DNA from: Mesorhizobium carmichaelinearum
GTDB lineage: Bacteria; Pseudomonadota; Alphaproteobacteria; Rhizobiales; Rhizobiaceae
Assembly (NCBI RefSeq): GCF_900199455.1
Contig: NZ_FZQR01000007.1
Location: forward strand, 248,001 to 312,000
Length of the DNA stretch: 64,000 nucleotides
Direction of reading: 5' to 3'
Shown piece by piece: positions 31,308 through 39,488 of this stretch. A program made the position numbers and the translations under genes. How positions within the stretch are numbered: the stretch's first letter is position 1; every line of letters starts with the position of its first letter. Under the pieces are notes generated by a model. The model did no database searches. It saw only the letters and a program-made list of their open reading frames with translations, and was not told the origin of the DNA.

Positions 31308-32948
31308 TTGAAGAAACTTTTTCCGATTGTCGCGTTCATCGCCGTTGCGCTGATCAGCATGACCATGGCGGGGTTCGCCTATTTCGCGACGCAGGAGGCC
31401 TCCCGCATCAAATTCGAAGCGGCGGCCGACGATGCGCTCAACCGGATCGAGAGCCGTATCGACCTGCATTTGTCGCTGCTGCGGTCGACACAGGCGCTGT
31501 TCGACGCCCGCAATGGCGACATCTCGCAGAACGAGTTCAAGGCGTTCTTCAACGCGCTGGATGTCGACAACAATTTCGCTGGCCTGCGCGGTATCGGCTT
31601 CCTTGGACTCGTCAAGACGGGCGACGAGGCGGCGGTTGAGCGCGACATCCTCCATGATTTTGGCGTCAGCCATCCGGTCTATCCGGAAACGACGCAGCCC
31701 TGGCGCGCGCCCATCATGCTCTTCGAGCCGCTGGATCCGTCCAACCAGGCCAGTATCGGCTACGATATGTTCAGCGAGCCGGCACGGCGCGCGGCGATCG
31801 AGAAGGCAATGGCCGATGACCAGCAGCACGCGAGCGGCCTGGTGCAGCTGGGCCAGGGCACGGGTGCGACACAGACCTTCCCCGGCTTCCTGGTCTTCGT
31901 GCGGCTCAACGTTGAAACCGCGCCGGAGGTGATCAACGCATCGCGGTCCTCGACCGCAGGCTTTCTCTATGCAGCCTTCCGGGCCCGCGACCTGTTTCAG
32001 ATCGCGCTCAGCCGCGCGCCGCTGCTGCCGGTCAACACCGAGATCTATGACGGCGCGGCAAACAGCGACAATCTGTTGTTCCGGTCGGAGACGCCGCCGG
32101 CTTCGTCCTTTGGCGACCGGCTGCTGGTCACCCGCAAGATCACTGTGGCCGGCCGGCCGTGGACGGTGCTGTTCAGGCCGACCAGCGCTTTCTCGCAGCC
32201 GTCGTCACGCGCCATCCCGGTGATGCTGGGGCTGTTCGGCCTGCTGGCAGCGGGCGCCATCGCGCTGGTGGCGCGCTATCAGGAGCGGGCCTATGAAGCG
32301 GCATCGCGCCTGCACGAGACGACCGAAAAGAGCCTGCTCGAAAAAGACCTGATGCTGCAGGAGATGAAGCATCGCATCAAGAATTCGATCACCCGGGTGC
32401 TGGCGATCGCGCGGCAGACGGCTTCGCGGGCGACCGACGTCAACGAGTTCTCGGCATCCTTCTCGGCCAGGCTGCAGGCGATGGCGGCCTCCCAGGACAT
32501 GCTGACGCGCTCGCGCTGGCAGAAGGCCGATCTCGCCGATCTCCTGCGCATCGAGCTTGGCCAGGTGTTCGGCAAGGACCTGCCCGAGGGGTTGTTGTCG
32601 GGACCGGAGGTGCTGCTCGACGAGACCACCACGCAGGCGCTTGGCCTGACCTTCCATGAGCTGGCAACCAATGCGCTGAAATACGGCGAAGCCGGCAATT
32701 CCGCCAATTCGCTCAGGAGTGACTGGGCGCTCAAGGTGGACTGGTCGGTGGAAGGGCGTGGGCGCGAGCGGACGCTGGCGCTGAACTGGCGGGAGGCCGG
32801 AAAGAAAAAAGTCGAGGCGCCGGCCGAGACCGGATTCGGCACCAAGCTGATCGACCTCAATGTCACGCGCGAACTGCGCGGCACGATCAAGCGCGATTTT
32901 CAGGCCGATGGTCTGAAGGTGGAAATACGAATCCCGCTGACTGGCTGA
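31308..32948 (+). CDS. CHASE-domain sensor kinase, HWE/HisKA_2 type
   Basis: 546 residues from a TTG start (MKKLFPIV). An N-terminal membrane helix (about 6-27) is followed by a periplasmic CHASE domain (GLRGIGFLGLV, then FEPLDPSNQASIGYDMFSEP in part), and a second helix near 303-325. A cytosolic kinase core follows with phosphoacceptor His in EMKHRIKNSI and the N box FHELATNALKYGEAGN. CHASE domains bind small extracellular ligands. Kinases of this class can feed PhyR, whose gene lies 3 kb away, so it may be a stress sensor. No EcfG promoter was found before it. Confidence 0.9.
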   Translation: MKKLFPIVAFIAVALISMTMAGFAYFATQEASRIKFEAAADDALNRIESRIDLHLSLLRSTQALFDARNGDISQNEFKAFFNALDVDNNFAGLRGIGFLGLVKTGDEAAVERDILHDFGVSHPVYPETTQPWRAPIMLFEPLDPSNQASIGYDMFSEPARRAAIEKAMADDQQHASGLVQLGQGTGATQTFPGFLVFVRLNVETAPEVINASRSSTAGFLYAAFRARDLFQIALSRAPLLPVNTEIYDGAANSDNLLFRSETPPASSFGDRLLVTRKITVAGRPWTVLFRPTSAFSQPSSRAIPVMLGLFGLLAAGAIALVARYQERAYEAASRLHETTEKSLLEKDLMLQEMKHRIKNSITRVLAIARQTASRATDVNEFSASFSARLQAMAASQDMLTRSRWQKADLADLLRIELGQVFGKDLPEGLLSGPEVLLDETTTQALGLTFHELATNALKYGEAGNSANSLRSDWALKVDWSVEGRGRERTLALNWREAGKKKVEAPAETGFGTKLIDLNVTRELRGTIKRDFQADGLKVEIRIPLTG

Positions 32949-33046
32949 CCGCGACCAGCCAGGCGGATGGCAATCGAATGCCAATACGTGCAAAATCCGG
33001 AGGCCGGCGGGCCGGCCTCCGGATCGAAGTTTCGACTATCGCCGAA

Positions 33047-33292
33047 TTAGTTGCAGCGCGCCGTGTAAATCCGGCCGCGATGATCGCGATACTGGCAATA
33101 GCCGTTGCGCAGATTGCGAACCAGCAGGCCGGAACCGGCACCGACAGCCGCACCGATCAGCGCGCCCTTGCCGCCGCCGACCAGACCGCCGATACCGGCG
33201 CCAATCAAGCCGCCGCCAACGACGTCCTGCTCGGTCGAGGTGCAGCCGCTGAGAGCAGCCACCGCAACCATGGCAATAATCATCTTCCGCAT
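33047..33292 (-). CDS. Glycine-zipper lipoprotein
   Basis: 81 residues from the ATG at 33292 (GAGGAG upstream). Lipobox ALSGC gives a lipid-anchored mature protein. Residues 27-60 are a glycine zipper (GGGLIGAGIGGLVGGGKG). The C terminus has two Cys and an SH3-like YCQYRDHRGRIY. Such lipoproteins sit in the outer membrane and are linked to envelope integrity. Confidence 0.75.
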   Translation of the reverse strand: MRKMIIAMVAVAALSGCTSTEQDVVGGGLIGAGIGGLVGGGKGALIGAAVGAGSGLLVRNLRNGYCQYRDHRGRIYTARCN

Positions 33293-33375
33293 AGAGTCAC
33301 TCCTCACTTTGTGTCCACACTTTGGTAAGCACCAACAGCCATTTAGCACGAAATGACGGCCTTTGCTGCTCGAAT

Positions 33376-33702
33376 TTATTGTTGGCTAAGATAGTCTTTT
33401 TCTGGGCGTACTGCGTTAGATGCCATGACCAGGCTGGAAATGGCCAAAGAGGCGTCGAGGTTGCCATCGGGACGCACATTCCAGACGATCTGATCATAGT
33501 CATCCTCGAGCGCGGGATCGACAGCGAGACATTTGGCGACAATATGCTGCGCCTGTCCCTGCACGTCGCCCAGGGCGAAGGGGCGTTCGGCGGTGCATGC
33601 GTCGGCGGTCTCGAAAATGCTCACCGGCACCGGCAGTTCGTGGCACTCGGTCATCGAATTGGTGCAACCGATGACCAGCAGCAATGCAGCGATGTGTTCC
33701 AT
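33376..33702 (-). CDS. Predicted small lipoprotein, stress regulon candidate
   Basis: 108 residues from the ATG at 33702, with AGAGGA upstream. A short N terminus ends in LLLVIGC, a plausible lipobox. The mature part contains further Cys (TECHEL, DACTAE) and looks periplasmic. An EcfG-type promoter (GGAAC, 17 bp, CGTT) lies 25 bp upstream, so general-stress control is expected. Family not recognised. Confidence 0.6.
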   Translation of the reverse strand: MEHIAALLLVIGCTNSMTECHELPVPVSIFETADACTAERPFALGDVQGQAQHIVAKCLAVDPALEDDYDQIVWNVRPDGNLDASLAISSLVMASNAVRPEKDYLSQQ

Positions 33703-33726
33703 GGCGACATGTCCTCTCGCGACAAT

Positions 33727-33752
33727 AACGACCCAGATCGGCCGAAAGTTCC
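33727..33752 (-). promoter_or_regulatory. EcfG-type promoter for the 33702 gene
   Basis: On the minus strand GGAAC (33752-33748), 17 bp, CGTT (33730-33727). Confidence 0.65.
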
Positions 33753-33835
33753 TGAGCGGTCGGGGTTGGACACGCGAATAATGCCAGCGCTGCAAGCGGT
33801 TGAACGCCGGGTACTGTTGCCGGCAGGGATTTAGG

Positions 33836-34012
33836 TCAGGTCAGCTGGAACACGGCGATGAGGAGAATTGTCGCGGCCGCCGCCAGGACGATACCCCATA
33901 GCAATGTGTGATGCGGCGAGGAAAGTGGTTCCGCGGATGCTTCGGGATCCTGAAATTCGCCCATCGAAACACGGGCGGCCTGTTCCAGTCTGTTCATGTC
34001 GGTGACTGTCAA
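33836..34012 (-). CDS. Small C-tail-anchored membrane protein
   Basis: About 58 residues if started at TTG 34012, which has GGGAGG 5 bp upstream; ATG at 33997 is the alternative. The N-terminal part is soluble (MNRLEQAARVSMGEFQ), and a single membrane segment occupies the C-terminal 20 residues. No family recognised. Confidence 0.5.
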   Translation of the reverse strand: MTVTDMNRLEQAARVSMGEFQDPEASAEPLSSPHHTLLWGIVLAAAATILLIAVFQLT

Positions 34013-34130
34013 ACATTCCTCCCCACACCGTGCCGCAGCCCAGCAGGTTGCAGCGGTATCTGGGTAAAACAACATCCGCTCTTATGGTGAACAGCCGGTT
34101 AAGGATCGTTGCTTGCCGCCAGAGCCGGAT

Positions 34131-34185
34131 GATTTCAGGTCAGATCGACCTGAAATCTGAATCCGCCTCTAAATCAAAGAGATAG
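34131..34185 (-). repeat. Hairpin repeat downstream of the PAS-HWE kinase
   Basis: GATTTCAGGTC (34131-34141) and GACCTGAAATC (34147-34157) are perfect 11-bp arms around 5 nt. The following CTCTAAATCAAAGAGATAGAG is similar to part of the dispersed repeat. It lies 7 bp beyond the kinase stop and may terminate or stabilise its mRNA. Confidence 0.65.
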
Positions 34186-34191
34186 AGTCAC

Positions 34192-35226
34192 TCACTGCGT
34201 CTCGAAATTGCTGTGCGGGACGACAAGGCGGTATTCAAGGCGGCCGTCCGCGATGTCGAGGCTCGCGGTTCCGCTGAGCGATGTAGGCACCACCCGCTCC
34301 AGCGCGACGCTGCCGAAACGCTTTTGATTCCCCCGGCCGCCATTGGCTCCTATGGTCTCGGCCCATGTCAGCGACAGGGCAACCTCGCCAGTGGCGGCGG
34401 TGTTGAGATTGGCGGTCACTTCGACGAATCCATCCGGCCGGGACAGGGCGCCGTAGCTGACCGAGTTGACGGCGAGCTCATGCATCGCCAGGCCGATATG
34501 CAGGGCGGCATTGGGATTGAGATAGGGATTGGCGCCCCGGAAGCGAAGGCCGTGCGACGTGTTCGTCCCGTAGCGGCCGACCTGGCTCGTCACCAGTTCA
34601 TGAAGGGCCGCACCGCGCCAGTTCGAGGATGTCACCAGATCCTGGGAGGAGGCCAGAGACTGCAGCCGGCCGCGAAAACGCGTCAGGAAGTCGCCGATGC
34701 CATCGGAATAGCGACCGGTCTGGGTCGCGATGCTCTGGATGATCGCCAGGAGGTTCTTCGAGCGGTGGCTGACCTCGCGCAGCAGCGTTGTCAGTGTCTG
34801 TTCGCGCCGCTTTTGCTCGGTCGTCTCGACCATGGTGGTGACGACACCTTGCACGTCACCGGCGTCGCCCCGGTCGGCATCGACCCAGATCTGAAACCAG
34901 CGGACGCCGTTCTCGACCGGAACACTGATCTCAAGTCGCTCTGGATTGCCGGTCGCGACCACATCGCGCTTGGCGGCGCTGATGCGATCGGCCTGCGCCA
35001 TCGGCAAAATGCCATTGCTGTCGGAATTGTCCGAAGCCCAGGGCGCGCGCATGTTGCGAGCCCATACGGTTTTCATCTCGCGATCCTGATAGAGAACGGA
35101 AATGCCGGCATTGTGCAGTGCGTGGAGAAGAGCCCGGCCAAGCTGCATGCCACTTTCTGCCGGATGCAGGGCGATGACTTCGTCGCTCCGTGCGCCTTCC
35201 GTTCTATCTGCAGTCCTGGAGCGCAT
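34192..35226 (-). CDS. PAS-HWE sensor histidine kinase, predicted stress regulon member
   Basis: 344 residues, cytosolic. A PAS-like N-terminal domain (about 35-135, ISVLYQDREMKTVWARN) precedes a HisKA_2/HWE core with phosphoacceptor His in REVSHRSKNLLAII and N box MHELAVNSVSYGAL. Such kinases can phosphorylate PhyR. Its own promoter matches the EcfG consensus (35256-35280), implying a positive loop in the general stress response. ATG at 35226 is the first in frame after the promoter. Confidence 0.88.
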   Translation of the reverse strand: MRSRTADRTEGARSDEVIALHPAESGMQLGRALLHALHNAGISVLYQDREMKTVWARNMRAPWASDNSDSNGILPMAQADRISAAKRDVVATGNPERLEISVPVENGVRWFQIWVDADRGDAGDVQGVVTTMVETTEQKRREQTLTTLLREVSHRSKNLLAIIQSIATQTGRYSDGIGDFLTRFRGRLQSLASSQDLVTSSNWRGAALHELVTSQVGRYGTNTSHGLRFRGANPYLNPNAALHIGLAMHELAVNSVSYGALSRPDGFVEVTANLNTAATGEVALSLTWAETIGANGGRGNQKRFGSVALERVVPTSLSGTASLDIADGRLEYRLVVPHSNFETQ

Positions 35227-35255
35227 CGGTCGATCTGTCCACCCAACTCAGGCTG

Positions 35256-35280
35256 AACGGCTCACTGTGAAATGGGTTCC
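35256..35280 (-). promoter_or_regulatory. EcfG-type promoter for the PAS-HWE kinase
   Basis: On the minus strand GGAAC (35280-35276), 16 bp, CGTT (35259-35256), 29 bp before the kinase start. Confidence 0.75.
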
Positions 35281-35305
35281 CAAATGAAATTTCCCGGAAA
35301 CCTGT

Positions 35306-35378
35306 CCCCTAAAACGGTCCGCCGGACGGTGCCTTTTGAAGGGCTCCGTCCGGCGGTGGCTGGAAACCGTTTGAGGGG
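35306..35378 (-). terminator. Large hairpin after the DUF1328 gene
   Basis: Inner arms CCGCCGGACGG (35319-35329) and CCGTCCGGCGG (35346-35356) pair perfectly. Outer bases CCCCT..AAACGG and CCGTTT..AGGGG extend the stem imperfectly. It lies just past the stop at 35416 and before the next leftward promoter, so it probably isolates the two transcripts. Confidence 0.6.
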
Positions 35379-35415
35379 TGCGGCTTCCAGTGTTCGCTCG
35401 GATAGGTGTTCGCCC

Positions 35416-35580
35416 TCACGCCCGTTTGAACAGGCCGGCCAGCAGCGAAATGACCAGGAAGGCGAGAAAGATGAAGAACAATATCTGCGCGATACCGGCA
35501 GATGTGCCGGCGATGCCGCCGAAACCAAGCGCGCCGGCTATGATCGCCACGACGAGAAATACGAGCGCCCAGTAAAGCAT
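35416..35580 (-). CDS. DUF1328-family small membrane protein
   Basis: 54 residues beginning MLYWALVFLVVAIIAG, then GFGGIAGTSAGIAQILF, ending GLFKRA. This is the full length and pattern of the DUF1328/YtjA family of two-helix inner-membrane proteins. AGGAG lies 7 bp before the ATG. A perfect EcfG-type promoter is just upstream. The family is often stress-induced in alphaproteobacteria; its role is unknown. Confidence 0.88.
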   Translation of the reverse strand: MLYWALVFLVVAIIAGALGFGGIAGTSAGIAQILFFIFLAFLVISLLAGLFKRA

Positions 35581-35610
35581 GGTTCATCTCCTTCCGAATG
35601 ATGCAGGGAA

Positions 35611-35635
35611 AACGTAGGTGGATGTGGTTTGTTCC
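35611..35635 (-). promoter_or_regulatory. EcfG-type promoter for the DUF1328 gene
   Basis: On the minus strand GGAAC (35635-35631), 16 bp, CGTT (35614-35611), 31 bp before the start. Confidence 0.75.
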
Positions 35636-35786
35636 ACCCTTTGCTGAAAAAGACGGCGCTTGCAAATGGTTCGGGGTGGAGCTCTCGAAATTCTCGGTTG
35701 ATGGATCGGGTTGCCAAAAGGCCGCCCGATGCATCGCATCGAACGGCCTTTGATTGTCGGGTATTCCTGCCGGAAAAGAAGCGGTC

Positions 35787-36581
35787 CTATGCCGCGGCCT
35801 TCGCCTGGCGGTCGAAGAACAGCGCCTGGCTGATCAGCGCCTTGACCATGTCGGGATTGAACGGCTTGGTCACCAGGAAGGCCGGTTCGGGGCGCTCGCC
35901 GGTCAGCAGGCGCTCGGGAAAAGCAGTGATGAAGATCACCGGCACCGAGGTTGACGACAGGATCTCGTTGACGGCCTCGATGCCCGAGCTGCCGTCGGCG
36001 AGCTGGATGTCGGCCAGCACCATCTTCGGCCGCGTCTTGCCGAACATCGTCACCGCTTCGGCGTGCGTGCGCGCCGTTCCGACGACGCGATGACCGAGGC
36101 TCTCGACCATCTCCTCTATGTCCATGGCGATCAGCGGTTCGTCCTCGATGATGAGCACATCGGTCGCCACCTGCCGGGAAATCTCATTGCTTGCCTGGGC
36201 AAGCAGCTCGGAGAATTGCTGGTCGCCGACGTCCAGTATCTCGGCCGCCTCGTCTTCGCTGAAGCCTTCGACGGCAACCAGCAGGAAGGCCTGGCGGGGA
36301 AGGGGCGCGATCGCGTTGAGATTGGCGGCGGCGCGCTGCTCCCATGCCGATTGGGCCTGCTCCTGTGGCACGCGGATGGCCACCGAGGTGAAGAGTTTGG
36401 CGAAAACCTTGTAGAGCGCGATACGGTCGCTCGATGCCTCGGGGAAGATGTCGACGTCGGCGATGATGGCCTCAAGCATCGCAGCGACCAGCGCGTCGCC
36501 GCTCTCTTGCGATCCCGAGACGGCACGCGAGAAGCGGCGCAGGAACGGCAGGTGCGGTGCGATGGTGGCGGATAAACTCAT
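35787..36581 (-). CDS. phyR: General stress anti-anti-sigma response regulator PhyR
   Basis: 264 residues. The N-terminal half (about 1-135) is a sigma-factor-like domain (LPRQAFLLVAVEGFSEDEAAEIL, the sigma-4 region), and the C-terminal half is a receiver with Asp191 (VLADIQLADGSSG) and Lys in VTKPFN. When phosphorylated, PhyR binds NepR through the sigma mimic and frees EcfG. It is divergent from nepR-ecfG, the classic arrangement, with an EcfG promoter on each strand between them. Confidence 0.96.
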   Translation of the reverse strand: MSLSATIAPHLPFLRRFSRAVSGSQESGDALVAAMLEAIIADVDIFPEASSDRIALYKVFAKLFTSVAIRVPQEQAQSAWEQRAAANLNAIAPLPRQAFLLVAVEGFSEDEAAEILDVGDQQFSELLAQASNEISRQVATDVLIIEDEPLIAMDIEEMVESLGHRVVGTARTHAEAVTMFGKTRPKMVLADIQLADGSSGIEAVNEILSSTSVPVIFITAFPERLLTGERPEPAFLVTKPFNPDMVKALISQALFFDRQAKAAA

Positions 36582-36653
36582 GATAAGACGTCTCCCTCAG
36601 AATGACGTGGTTGGATGGATTGCGGTCAAGCTGATTGCAAGCCCCGCTAATAC

Positions 36654-36678
36654 AACGCGGGTTTTCCGAAAAAGTTCC
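36654..36678 (-). promoter_or_regulatory. EcfG-type promoter for phyR
   Basis: On the minus strand GGAAC (36678-36674), 16 bp, CGTT (36657-36654), 73 bp before phyR. Confidence 0.8.
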
Positions 36679-36687
36679 GACCGCTAT

Positions 36688-36712
36688 GGAACGAATAGGC
36701 GGGAGCGGCGTT
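36688..36712 (+). promoter_or_regulatory. EcfG-type promoter for nepR-ecfG
   Basis: GGAAC (36688-36692), 16 bp, CGTT (36709-36712). Back-to-back with the phyR promoter, only 9 bp between the two -35 elements; gives autoregulation of the whole circuit. Confidence 0.8.
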
Positions 36713-36804
36713 TTGGCGTTGGGATGGGCAACCAGACGAGGGTGCCGCTGGCCTTGTGTTGAGTTGAATATGAGCGGCCTGAGTGCTGGGAATATAAGGG
36801 CGAA

Positions 36805-37008
36805 ATGAAGGACATGACGAAAGATATTTTGGCTGGCGCCGTGGGCAGGCGCCGGAACGGTGCCGGCGATCCGCTCGGGCCGAACTCCGAAATCGGTCGC
36901 AAACTCAAACAATATTATGACGAGCTGGTCTCCGACGATGTGCCGGATCGCTTTGCCCAGTTGCTCAGCCAGCTGGAACAGGCCGAACCCGCACAGAAGA
37001 AGGACTGA
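36805..37008 (+). CDS. nepR: Anti-sigma factor NepR
   Basis: 67 residues (or 64 from ATG 36814, which has AAGGA closer to it). The core PNSEIGRKLKQYYDELVSDDVPDRFAQLL is the two-helix NepR motif, flanked by disordered ends. It sequesters EcfG until phosphorylated PhyR displaces it. The gene ends 3 bp before ecfG and is transcribed with it. Confidence 0.93.
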   Translation: MKDMTKDILAGAVGRRRNGAGDPLGPNSEIGRKLKQYYDELVSDDVPDRFAQLLSQLEQAEPAQKKD

Positions 37009-37011
37009 GGC

Positions 37012-37563
37012 ATGGCAGCGGTCTCCCAAGGCTTCAAGACCGATCTGCTTGGGGCAATCCCGAGCTTGCGGGCCTTTGCCGTGTCGCTGACGCAGAATGC
37101 CGACAAGGCCGACGACCTCGTTCAGGAAACGCTGGTCAAGGCCTGGGACAAGCATGAGAGCTTCCAGCCCGGCACCAACCTCAAGGCATGGCTTTTCACC
37201 ATCCTGCGCAATGAATTCTATTCGCAGATGCGCAAACGCGGCCGCGAGGTACAGGACAGCGACGGCATCATGACGGCCAGGCTTGCCGTGCATCCGGCCC
37301 AGCACGGCCAACTCGATCTCAAGGATTTCCGTGGCGCTCTGGAGCAATTGCCGGAGGACCAGCGCGAGGCCATCATCCTCATCGGCGCATCGGGCTTCTC
37401 GTATGAGGAGGCCGCCGAAATCTGCGGTTGCGCGGTCGGAACGATCAAGAGCCGCGTCAGCAGGGCCCGCACGCGCCTGCAGGAAATCCTGAAGATTTCG
37501 GGCGAGGACGAATATGGTCCCGATGCGATCTCGGCCCAGGTCACGGGGACGGCGGCGCATTGA
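37012..37563 (+). CDS. ecfG: General stress sigma factor EcfG (RpoE-like ECF sigma)
   Basis: 183 residues with sigma region 2 (ADDLVQETLVKAWDKHESFQPGTNLKAWLFTI, in part) and region 4 (LPEDQREAIILIGASGFSYEEAAEICGCAVGTIKSRVSRAR, in part), as in EcfG proteins. It directs RNA polymerase to GGAAC-N16/17-CGTT promoters, at least ten of which lie in 33-44 kb. Coupled to nepR. Confidence 0.95.
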   Translation: MAAVSQGFKTDLLGAIPSLRAFAVSLTQNADKADDLVQETLVKAWDKHESFQPGTNLKAWLFTILRNEFYSQMRKRGREVQDSDGIMTARLAVHPAQHGQLDLKDFRGALEQLPEDQREAIILIGASGFSYEEAAEICGCAVGTIKSRVSRARTRLQEILKISGEDEYGPDAISAQVTGTAAH

Positions 37564-37606
37564 CGCGAGGTCTGGATAGCGGAATCCGGATGCGGCCGCA
37601 TCGGTC

Positions 37607-37987
37607 TTATCCTGGAGAGCCACGTCCATACGCCAGCGCCACCGCTTCGACGAGATCTTCGCCTGAATAGGGTTTGGTGACCAGCCTCACCCCCGGAAAG
37701 GATGCCTTGATCTCGTCAGCGTCCGAATAGCCGGAGGCAAACACGAACGGGACGCCTGTTTCACGCAAACCTGCCGCGAATTCGAGCGTCGAGGTACCGC
37801 CCAGCATCAGATCGACGATGGCCGCGTCGAATTGCGTTGCGATCTTCCGGTCATCGATCTCGGCAAGGTCGCGGGCAACCACCACCTCGCCGGCCCCGTG
37901 GTCGCGGCAGAGCTGCTCTACATCCATGGCGATGAGGAATTCGTCCTCCAGGACAAGAATTCGCAATCCGTCAAGCAAATGGGGCAC
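37607..37987 (-). CDS. Single-domain response regulator
   Basis: 126 residues from GTG 37987 (AAGGAG upstream); the frame further upstream is unsupported. A receiver domain only: acidic LEDEFLIAMD, phospho-Asp59 (AIVDLMLGG), Lys in TKPYSGED. It lacks an output domain, so it acts by phosphoryl transfer or protein binding. Receiver-only proteins of this sort modulate HWE-kinase/PhyR signalling in some alphaproteobacteria. It is convergent with ecfG, 43 bp apart. Confidence 0.85.
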   Translation of the reverse strand: MPHLLDGLRILVLEDEFLIAMDVEQLCRDHGAGEVVVARDLAEIDDRKIATQFDAAIVDLMLGGTSTLEFAAGLRETGVPFVFASGYSDADEIKASFPGVRLVTKPYSGEDLVEAVALAYGRGSPG

Positions 37988-38068
37988 GGGTAATCGCTCC
38001 TTGAAACGCCGGGAGTCATGATCGCAATTCCGCGCGCTGTCATTTAAAAAAGACATGCCACCAGCGGC

Positions 38069-38093
38069 GGAACCCGATCCCCGGCAAAGCGTT
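38069..38093 (+). promoter_or_regulatory. EcfG-type promoter for the Crp/Fnr gene
   Basis: GGAAC (38069-38073), 16 bp, CGTT (38090-38093), 42 bp before the start at 38136. Confidence 0.75.
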
Positions 38094-38135
38094 TGAAACC
38101 GGCCTGCCGACCGGCAGGCTTTCGAAGGGGTCGAA

Positions 38136-38897
38136 ATGCCAAGCCAGAATGCACGTTCTTTCGCAAGCCGCCAATACCCTTGCGAGAATTGCCCGTTGCG
38201 ACCCCTACCGGTCTTCCGGGAGTTCGAAAAAGAGGAACTCGCCTTCATCAGCACATTCAAGAAGGGGGAACTGGCGGTCGACAAGGGCGCCACGGTCCTC
38301 GTGGAGGGAAGCCACAGTGCCCACCTCTACACCGTGCTGTCCGGCTGGGCGTTCCGTTACAAGCTTTTGCCGGATGGTCGCCGACAGATCCTCAACTATC
38401 TCATGCCCGGCGATCTCATCGGCCTGCAAGGCAGCGTCATGGGGGAAATGCAGCATTCCGTCGAGGCCCTGTCGCCAATGCTGCTGTGCGTCTTCGAGCG
38501 CGACAATCTGCACAAACTCTACCGCAACCATCCGGGTCTCGCCTACGACATAACCTGGATCGCGTCGCGTGAAGAACGCATGCTGGACGAGAACCTGCTC
38601 AGTGTCGGCCGCCGCAGCGCGATCGAACGCGCCGCCTACCTTATCGCCTTCATCGGCAGCCGTGCCAAAGTCGTCGGACTGAACGGCAAGAAATCCATCC
38701 AGATTCCGATCACGCAGCAGCACATAGCCGATACGCTCGGCCTGTCGCTGGTTCACACCAACAAGACGATCCGCAAACTGATGGATCGCAAGCTGATCGT
38801 CTGGCGGGATGGTGGTTGCGAGGTCGTCGACAATGAAGCGCTCAAGTTGCTCGCCGGCTGGGAAGGGCTGGGCGAGGGGCGTCGCCCCCTGATCTGA
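38136..38897 (+). CDS. Crp/Fnr-family transcriptional regulator
   Basis: 253 residues: a cyclic-nucleotide-type beta barrel (about 45-150, including LPDGRRQILNYLMPGDLIGLQG in part), a long dimer helix, and a C-terminal winged helix with ITQQHIADTLGLSLVHTNKTIRKL, shown in part. Near the N terminus PCENCPLR has two Cys but not the full FNR iron-sulfur set, so oxygen sensing is uncertain. The EcfG-type promoter makes it a likely second-tier stress regulator. Confidence 0.88.
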   Translation: MPSQNARSFASRQYPCENCPLRPLPVFREFEKEELAFISTFKKGELAVDKGATVLVEGSHSAHLYTVLSGWAFRYKLLPDGRRQILNYLMPGDLIGLQGSVMGEMQHSVEALSPMLLCVFERDNLHKLYRNHPGLAYDITWIASREERMLDENLLSVGRRSAIERAAYLIAFIGSRAKVVGLNGKKSIQIPITQQHIADTLGLSLVHTNKTIRKLMDRKLIVWRDGGCEVVDNEALKLLAGWEGLGEGRRPLI

Positions 38898-38951
38898 CGA
38901 CGCGCCTCTCGCCATGTATTGGCGATTGGTGCGCACGCGCATGTTTTCGGT

Positions 38952-39081
38952 TAGAGCAATTTCACCGTTTCACGGAAACAGCGAACTGCTCTATCTCTTT
39001 GTTTTGACGCAACTCCCAAGGGAAAGTGCTACGCACTTTTCCCGGGAAAACCGTTTCACACTTTTCCCGGAGTTGCTCTAG
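38952..39081 (+). repeat. Dispersed palindromic repeat, copy 4
   Basis: Full-length form with the AAGTGCTACGCACTT inner palindrome and both terminal segments (TTAGAGCAATTTCACCG to GGAGTTGCTCTAG). It lies between the Crp/Fnr gene and the DUF883 gene. Confidence 0.85.
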
Positions 39082-39095
39082 TTTGTCCCGATGCC

Positions 39096-39120
39096 GGAAC
39101 CTTGAGACGCACGGCGCGTT
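39096..39120 (+). promoter_or_regulatory. EcfG-type promoter for the DUF883 operon
   Basis: GGAAC (39096-39100), 16 bp, CGTT (39117-39120), 30 bp before the start at 39151. Confidence 0.75.
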
Positions 39121-39150
39121 TGAAATCGAGCAATCACAAGGAGTTAAGCA

Positions 39151-39477
39151 ATGGCAACCGCCGCAGGGAAGACCGCCAACGAGGCGCGGGCGAATTCGGA
39201 CCTCGAAGCCGACATCCGTCAGCTGAAGGCCGATATCGACAAGCTTACCAAACAGTTGGCCAAGACCGGTGAACATGGCTATGGCACCGCCCGCCGCGCG
39301 GCCACCGAGGGCGTCGAGCAATTGCGCGCGCAGGGTGAGGCTGCGTTTGACAACCTGCGCGGCAGTGCCAAGGACATCGAGGCGCAGTTGCTGGCAAATG
39401 TCCGCGAAAAGCCGGTGACGTCGCTGGCGATCGCCGCCGGCGTCGGCTTCCTCTTCGCCCTGCTTGCGCGTCGCTAG
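39151..39477 (+). CDS. DUF883 (ElaB/YqjD-like) membrane-anchored protein
   Basis: 108 residues. A long amphipathic helix with heptad character (LEADIRQLKADIDKLTKQLA) leads to a C-terminal membrane anchor (VTSLAIAAGVGFLFALLARR), the DUF883 layout of E. coli ElaB and YqjD, which bind ribosomes in stationary phase. AAGGAG precedes the ATG. It heads an operon with the holin-like protein and follows an EcfG promoter. Confidence 0.85.
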   Translation: MATAAGKTANEARANSDLEADIRQLKADIDKLTKQLAKTGEHGYGTARRAATEGVEQLRAQGEAAFDNLRGSAKDIEAQLLANVREKPVTSLAIAAGVGFLFALLARR

Positions 39478-39488
39478 TTCCGCCTGAG

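Noticed and set aside
35262..35528. 88-codon minus frame before the kinase gene
   Set aside because: Wrong frame over the DUF1328 gene and its terminator; the 54-residue DUF1328 frame is convincing.
37988..38030. EcfG-like site for the receiver gene (GGAAT instead of GGAAC, 18 bp spacing)
   Set aside because: Two deviations from the consensus; too weak to list.
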